A DNA stretch of 17,339 bases from Tannerella sp. (GTDB taxonomy: Bacteria > Bacteroidota > Bacteroidia > Bacteroidales > Tannerellaceae), in the NCBI GenBank assembly GCA_031289445.1, contig JAITPL010000144.1, forward strand, positions 1 through 17,339, in the 5' to 3' direction. How positions within the stretch are numbered: position 1 is the stretch's first letter; each line of letters starts with the position of its first letter. Made by a program: the position numbers and the translations under genes. The notes beneath the pieces are model-generated. The model was given only the letters and a program-made list of their open reading frames with translations. It searched no databases and was not told where the DNA came from. Shown piece by piece: positions 14,980 through 17,339 of this stretch.

Positions 14980-15918
14980 ATGGCAAAATTTATAGAAGAA
15001 GATTTTATTGAAGAAGACTTTGATGGCGACGACGAGAAGGACGTAAACCGCAAGACTTGGTGGGTGATGGGTATCATCCTGCTGATGCTTGTTCTCGGTG
15101 GCGCAGGCTATTACATCTGGTATCAGCATCAACAGATGAATGATATGACAGAGATTTTCGAGCTGGAGAAAGAGAGCCTGACCGACGGATATGAGGAACT
15201 GTCGCTTCAACTTGAAGGATTCAAGTTCAGCGTCAGCAACGATTCACTAGTAACGCTGCTCACTACCGAACAGGCTAAGGTGTTGCGTCTGCAAGAAGAA
15301 TTGCGGACTGTCAAATCGACTAACGCACGACGTATCAACGAGTTGAAGAAGGAGCTTGAGACACTTCGCAAGATAACACGCCACTATGCGGCGCAGATTG
15401 ATTCTTTAAATACTGAAAACAAGCAGCTAAAGAATGAAAACAAGATCGTTACACGCAAGTATCAACAGGCTTCTTCAGAGGCAACGCGCCTGTCCAAGGA
15501 GAAAGAGGTACTGACCGAGCGCGTCGAGATGGCTTCGCGCCTCGACGCTGTCAATATTCAGGTCTCTCTTATCACTTCCAAGGGTAAAGCCGCCAAGAAC
15601 ATCAACAAGGCCGCACAGATCATGCTCTCGTTCATCATCTCGAAGAACATCTCCGCGCCGGTGGGCGAGCAGACAGTCTATGTAAGACTGATGAAACCTG
15701 ACGACAGCATCCTCACCAAGCCCAATTCCGGTACTTTCCCGTTCGAAAACCGGATGATAGGCTATTCAATAAAACGCAATATTGAGTATGACGGCGAGGA
15801 ACAAAGCGTAGTAATGTACTGGACCATAGATGAATATCTCTCGCCCGGCGCATATCGTGCAGACATCTTCACTGAAGGTGTTCTTATAGGACGCAAATCC
15901 TTTACTCTGGAAAAATAA
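14980..15918 (+). CDS. Membrane-anchored coiled-coil protein, function unknown
   Basis: A 312-residue protein that I recognise only as a conserved Bacteroidota hypothetical. Residues 1-25 are strongly acidic and contain a tandem FIEED-FIEED repeat, then comes one membrane helix (about 27-48, WWVMGIILLMLVLGGAGYY). A long coiled coil covers about 55-190, rich in Glu, Lys, Leu and Gln (for example RRINELKKELETLRKI). The final 120 residues form a compact, probably beta-rich domain (NIQVSLITSKGKAAKNINKA, then VYVRLMKPDDSIL, YSIKRNIEYDGEEQSVVMYW and GAYRADIFTEGVLIG). The acidic tail is probably cytoplasmic and the coil plus C-terminal domain periplasmic. Automated pipelines may label it SMC or chromosome segregation because of the coil, which is not supported: there are no ATPase motifs. 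The start at 14980 follows the -7 box. Confidence 0.8.
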   Translation: MAKFIEEDFIEEDFDGDDEKDVNRKTWWVMGIILLMLVLGGAGYYIWYQHQQMNDMTEIFELEKESLTDGYEELSLQLEGFKFSVSNDSLVTLLTTEQAKVLRLQEELRTVKSTNARRINELKKELETLRKITRHYAAQIDSLNTENKQLKNENKIVTRKYQQASSEATRLSKEKEVLTERVEMASRLDAVNIQVSLITSKGKAAKNINKAAQIMLSFIISKNISAPVGEQTVYVRLMKPDDSILTKPNSGTFPFENRMIGYSIKRNIEYDGEEQSVVMYWTIDEYLSPGAYRADIFTEGVLIGRKSFTLEK

Positions 15919-15943
15919 ACGGCAAAATCGGGCATAATTCCAC

Positions 15944-15985
15944 TTTTATCAAAAAAAACATCGAAAAAATTGTTGTTTGATAAAA
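15944..15985. repeat. 10-bp inverted repeat overlapping the next promoter
   Basis: TTTTATCAAA (15944-15953) and TTTGATAAAA (15976-15985) are exact reverse complements with 22 bp between. The right arm falls between the -33 and -7 elements of the following gene, so it could be an operator. It has no GC-rich stem or T-run after it, so it is not a good terminator for the gene ending at 15918. Confidence 0.6.
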
Positions 15986-16001
15986 ATTATCTTTACATTT
16001 G
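15969..16001 (+). promoter_or_regulatory. Promoter of the isomerase/epimerase lipoprotein gene
   Basis: ATTG (15969-15972), a 21-bp spacer and TACATTTG (15994-16001) fit the Bacteroides pattern with one change at -33. The leader to the ATG at 16046 is about 40 bases. The in-frame ATG at 15977 lies upstream of the -7 box and is rejected as the start. Confidence 0.6.
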
Positions 16002-16045
16002 CAGTCTATTTGTGCTACTTTATTAACTTTAATAATTTTTTTAAT

Positions 16046-16918
16046 ATGCAAAACAGACGTGATTTTATCAAGCGGGCTTCCTTGTTGATAGCCGGAGGGG
16101 TGGTTGCTCCTCAAATTCTTTCTTCTTGCGGTGGAGCGCCATCGAAAGTTCTTGGTCTTCAGCTCTATTCACTGCGCGACATGGTGAATGATGAAGGCAT
16201 ACAGAAAGTGTTGGAAACAGTTGCGGCTATGGGATACACCAATCTCGAGCCTGCAAGCTACGGCGACGGCAAACTCTACGGTCTTGCCCCGGCCGATCTT
16301 AAAAAAAGATGTAGCGATCTGGGATTGAAACTTGTCAGCTCACATCTCAGTCGTAACCTCAGCGATGACAAAGCCGCCGATCTGGCGTGGTGGACAAAGG
16401 CTACCGAAGCTCACAACGAGGCCGGTATGAAGTATATGGTTATGCCTATGTCTCCTCTGCGCGGCGAATCTGCTACACTCGACAACATCAAGCGTTATGG
16501 CGAGTACTTCAGCGAGATAGGGCTTATAACTGCAGGCGCCAGCATCACCTTCGGTTATCATAACCACAACTTCGAGTTCGACAACAAAGTTGATGGCGTC
16601 CCTGTCTATGACCTTCTCATCGCGAACTCAAGTCCCGACCATGTAACATTCCAGTTGGATGTTTACTGGATTAAGAAGGGTGGTTTCGAGCCTGTGGATT
16701 ACATGAAAAAGTATCCCAAGCGCATACGCACCTTGCACATCAAGGACGAGACCGCTATCGGAGCACAGAACACCGTCAGTTACAAGGATGTCTTCGAGCA
16801 GGCCTATGCTATCGGCATCAAAGACTGGTTTGTCGAAGTTGAGCGTTATGACACTACCCCTCAGGAAGACGTCAAGAAAAGCGCCGATTTCCTCAACGCT
16901 GCTCCATTTGTTAAGTAA
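16046..16918 (+). CDS. Sugar phosphate isomerase/epimerase family protein with Tat lipoprotein signal
   Basis: A 290-residue TIM-barrel protein of the xylose-isomerase-like (AP endonuclease 2) superfamily. The N-terminus has a twin-arginine motif, NR4-R5-DFIK, a hydrophobic stretch (about 12-24) and a lipobox LSS-C28, so it is probably exported folded by Tat and then lipid-anchored. The mature part begins with LGLQLYSLRD. Metal-site features are NLEPASY (about 70), a His in SSHLS (about 105), YHNHNFEF (about 168-175), LDVYW (about 200), LHIKDE (about 227-232) and EVERYD near the end. Homologues act on sugars or polyols, and many exported Bacteroidota members are annotated only by fold; the substrate here is unknown. 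It is a single gene with its own promoter and a strong terminator, and is not part of the upstream operon. Confidence 0.88.
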   Translation: MQNRRDFIKRASLLIAGGVVAPQILSSCGGAPSKVLGLQLYSLRDMVNDEGIQKVLETVAAMGYTNLEPASYGDGKLYGLAPADLKKRCSDLGLKLVSSHLSRNLSDDKAADLAWWTKATEAHNEAGMKYMVMPMSPLRGESATLDNIKRYGEYFSEIGLITAGASITFGYHNHNFEFDNKVDGVPVYDLLIANSSPDHVTFQLDVYWIKKGGFEPVDYMKKYPKRIRTLHIKDETAIGAQNTVSYKDVFEQAYAIGIKDWFVEVERYDTTPQEDVKKSADFLNAAPFVK

Positions 16919-16950
16919 TTGTTTTTCTAAGAGGTATTTGTAAAATTCCG

Positions 16951-16986
16951 AGGCTGTTCCGAAGTGATTCGGGGCAGCCTTTTTTT
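16951..16986 (+). terminator. Intrinsic terminator of the isomerase/epimerase gene
   Basis: AGGCTG and CAGCCT (16951-16956 and 16975-16980) pair, followed inward by two T-G pairs and CCGAA/TTCGG around a GTGA loop. A run of seven thymines (16980-16986) follows. It lies 32 bp after the stop codon. Confidence 0.93.
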
Positions 16987-17004
16987 CAAAATCCATTCCC
17001 CGAT

Positions 17005-17025
17005 TTCTAACTTCTACCTTCTAAC
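17005..17025. repeat. Heptamer tandem array, left copy (3 units)
   Basis: Three consecutive 7-bp units: TTCTAAC, TTCTACC, TTCTAAC. The same unit family recurs at 17137-17171 in the same orientation, on the other side of an AT-rich stretch. Confidence 0.85.
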
Positions 17026-17038
17026 TTGGAAATGCCTT

Positions 17039-17117
17039 ATTGTACAAAATACAATAACTATAATACGATAATATTTTATAAAATACTTATTATAAGCATA
17101 TTATAACACATAATAAA
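17039..17117. other. AT-rich stretch with short palindromes between the heptamer arrays
   Basis: Nearly pure A/T sequence with ATTGTA/TACAAT (17039-17044 and 17050-17055), a perfect 12-bp palindrome ATTTTATAAAAT (17073-17084) and TTATTAT/ATAATAA (17087-17093 and 17110-17116). No gene or promoter is seen, and both neighbouring genes end toward it. Confidence 0.5.
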
Positions 17118-17136
17118 GGTAGCCCAGGTCATAAAT

Positions 17137-17171
17137 TTCTACCTTCTAATTTCTACCTTCTACCTTCTAAT
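17137..17171. repeat. Heptamer tandem array, right copy (5 units)
   Basis: Five consecutive units: TTCTACC, TTCTAAT, TTCTACC, TTCTACC, TTCTAAT. The last unit ends one base before the stop codon of the response regulator gene (17172-17174, minus strand), so the array directly abuts the coding sequence. Confidence 0.88.
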
Positions 17172-17339
17172 TTAGTTTTTCAGCATATAGCCTTTGCCGG
17201 TGAGGGAGACGATAGAGACACACGGATCATTGCGAAGAGCTTTGCGGAGGTATGTTATCTGTACGTTCAGGGCAAGCGAATTGGCGTAGGCGTCGCTTCC
17301 CCATACGGCGGTCAGAATCTTTTCGCGACTGACGGTTAC
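17172..17339 (-). CDS. OmpR/PhoB-type response regulator, C-terminal end of the DNA-binding domain
   Basis: The 3' part of a gene that continues beyond the right edge; 55 residues and a TAA stop are visible. They read VSREKILTAVWG, then ALNVQITYLRKAL and IVSLTGKGYMLKN, which is the second half of the winged-helix domain of OmpR/PhoB-class response regulators: the W-G of the first helix region, the recognition helix with N-V-x-I-x-Y-L-R-K, and the wing ending in G-K-G-Y. This class activates or represses promoters after phosphorylation by a sensor kinase. The receiver domain and any kinase gene lie outside the window. It converges with the isomerase/epimerase gene, and its transcript would enter the heptamer and AT-rich region; I see no terminator on its side. 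Confidence 0.88.
   Translation of the reverse strand, partial: VTVSREKILTAVWGSDAYANSLALNVQITYLRKALRNDPCVSIVSLTGKGYMLKN

Noticed and set aside
14980..15918. SMC-like chromosome segregation ATPase
   Set aside because: There are no Walker A, Walker B or signature motifs; only a coiled coil behind a membrane anchor.
15977..16045. Upstream start of the isomerase/epimerase protein
   Set aside because: It lies before the -7 box and would bury the twin-arginine motif behind a second hydrophobic stretch.
16628..16996. Minus-strand open frame of 122 codons across the end of the isomerase/epimerase gene and its terminator
   Set aside because: It is antisense to a well-supported TIM-barrel gene, spans the intrinsic terminator and has no recognisable domain.
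17039..17117. Replication origin or promoter in the AT-rich stretch
   Set aside because: No DnaA-box cluster is visible, no dnaA/dnaN or rep gene is near, and both flanking genes point toward it.
17005..17171. CRISPR array from the repeated units
   Set aside because: Units are 7 bp in direct tandem without spacers, and no cas gene is near.

Overview
The window looks like a chromosome segment from a member of the Bacteroidales (Bacteroidota). The evidence is a fused SecD-SecF translocase, a CBM9-like protein, a Bacteroidota-type phosphatidylserine decarboxylase, an IMG-lipoprotein-rich carbohydrate locus, and above all repeated matches to the Bacteroides -7 promoter element TAnnTTTG upstream of genes, with little use of Shine-Dalgarno sequences. 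GC content is moderate and both ends of the window cut genes.

Layout. At the left edge lies the 3' end of a CBM9-like protein (+). It converges on secDF across about 225 bp filled with a 26-bp perfect palindrome, a nested hairpin, a bidirectional terminator and a 14-bp tandem duplication. From 8465 back to 664 the minus strand carries five housekeeping genes read leftward: a SUI1/YciH-type protein, an AddA/UvrD-like helicase that ends early, psd and pssA (phosphatidylethanolamine synthesis, overlapping by 4 bp), and secDF (protein export). Good -7 boxes stand before the SUI1 gene, psd and secDF, so there are internal promoters.

From 8542 to 14301 four plus-strand genes spaced 5 to 21 bp apart form a probable catabolic operon. 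In order they encode a class II aldolase/short-chain dehydrogenase fusion (cytoplasmic), a GH78 alpha-L-rhamnosidase-like exported protein, a nucleoside-hydrolase-fold lipoprotein and a uroporphyrinogen-decarboxylase-superfamily protein. The likely logic is release of a deoxysugar outside the inner membrane and cleavage of its phosphorylated ketose inside. The roles of the last two enzymes are not settled; both show non-standard residues at positions that normally matter for catalysis. No isomerase, kinase, transporter or regulator for such a pathway is in the window.

Three single genes follow, each with its own -7 box: a DUF1097 membrane protein, a membrane-anchored coiled-coil protein of unknown function, and a Tat-type lipoprotein of the sugar phosphate isomerase/epimerase (TIM barrel) family with a clear terminator. 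The right edge holds an AT-rich stretch bracketed by two arrays of a degenerate heptamer (TTCTAMY), and then the C-terminal winged-helix part of an OmpR/PhoB-type response regulator on the minus strand.

I found no tRNA, rRNA, CRISPR array, transposase or defence system. The most noteworthy points are the unusual four-gene operon, the truncated helicase and the heptamer/AT-rich element. I see nothing that I can defend as a wholly new system.
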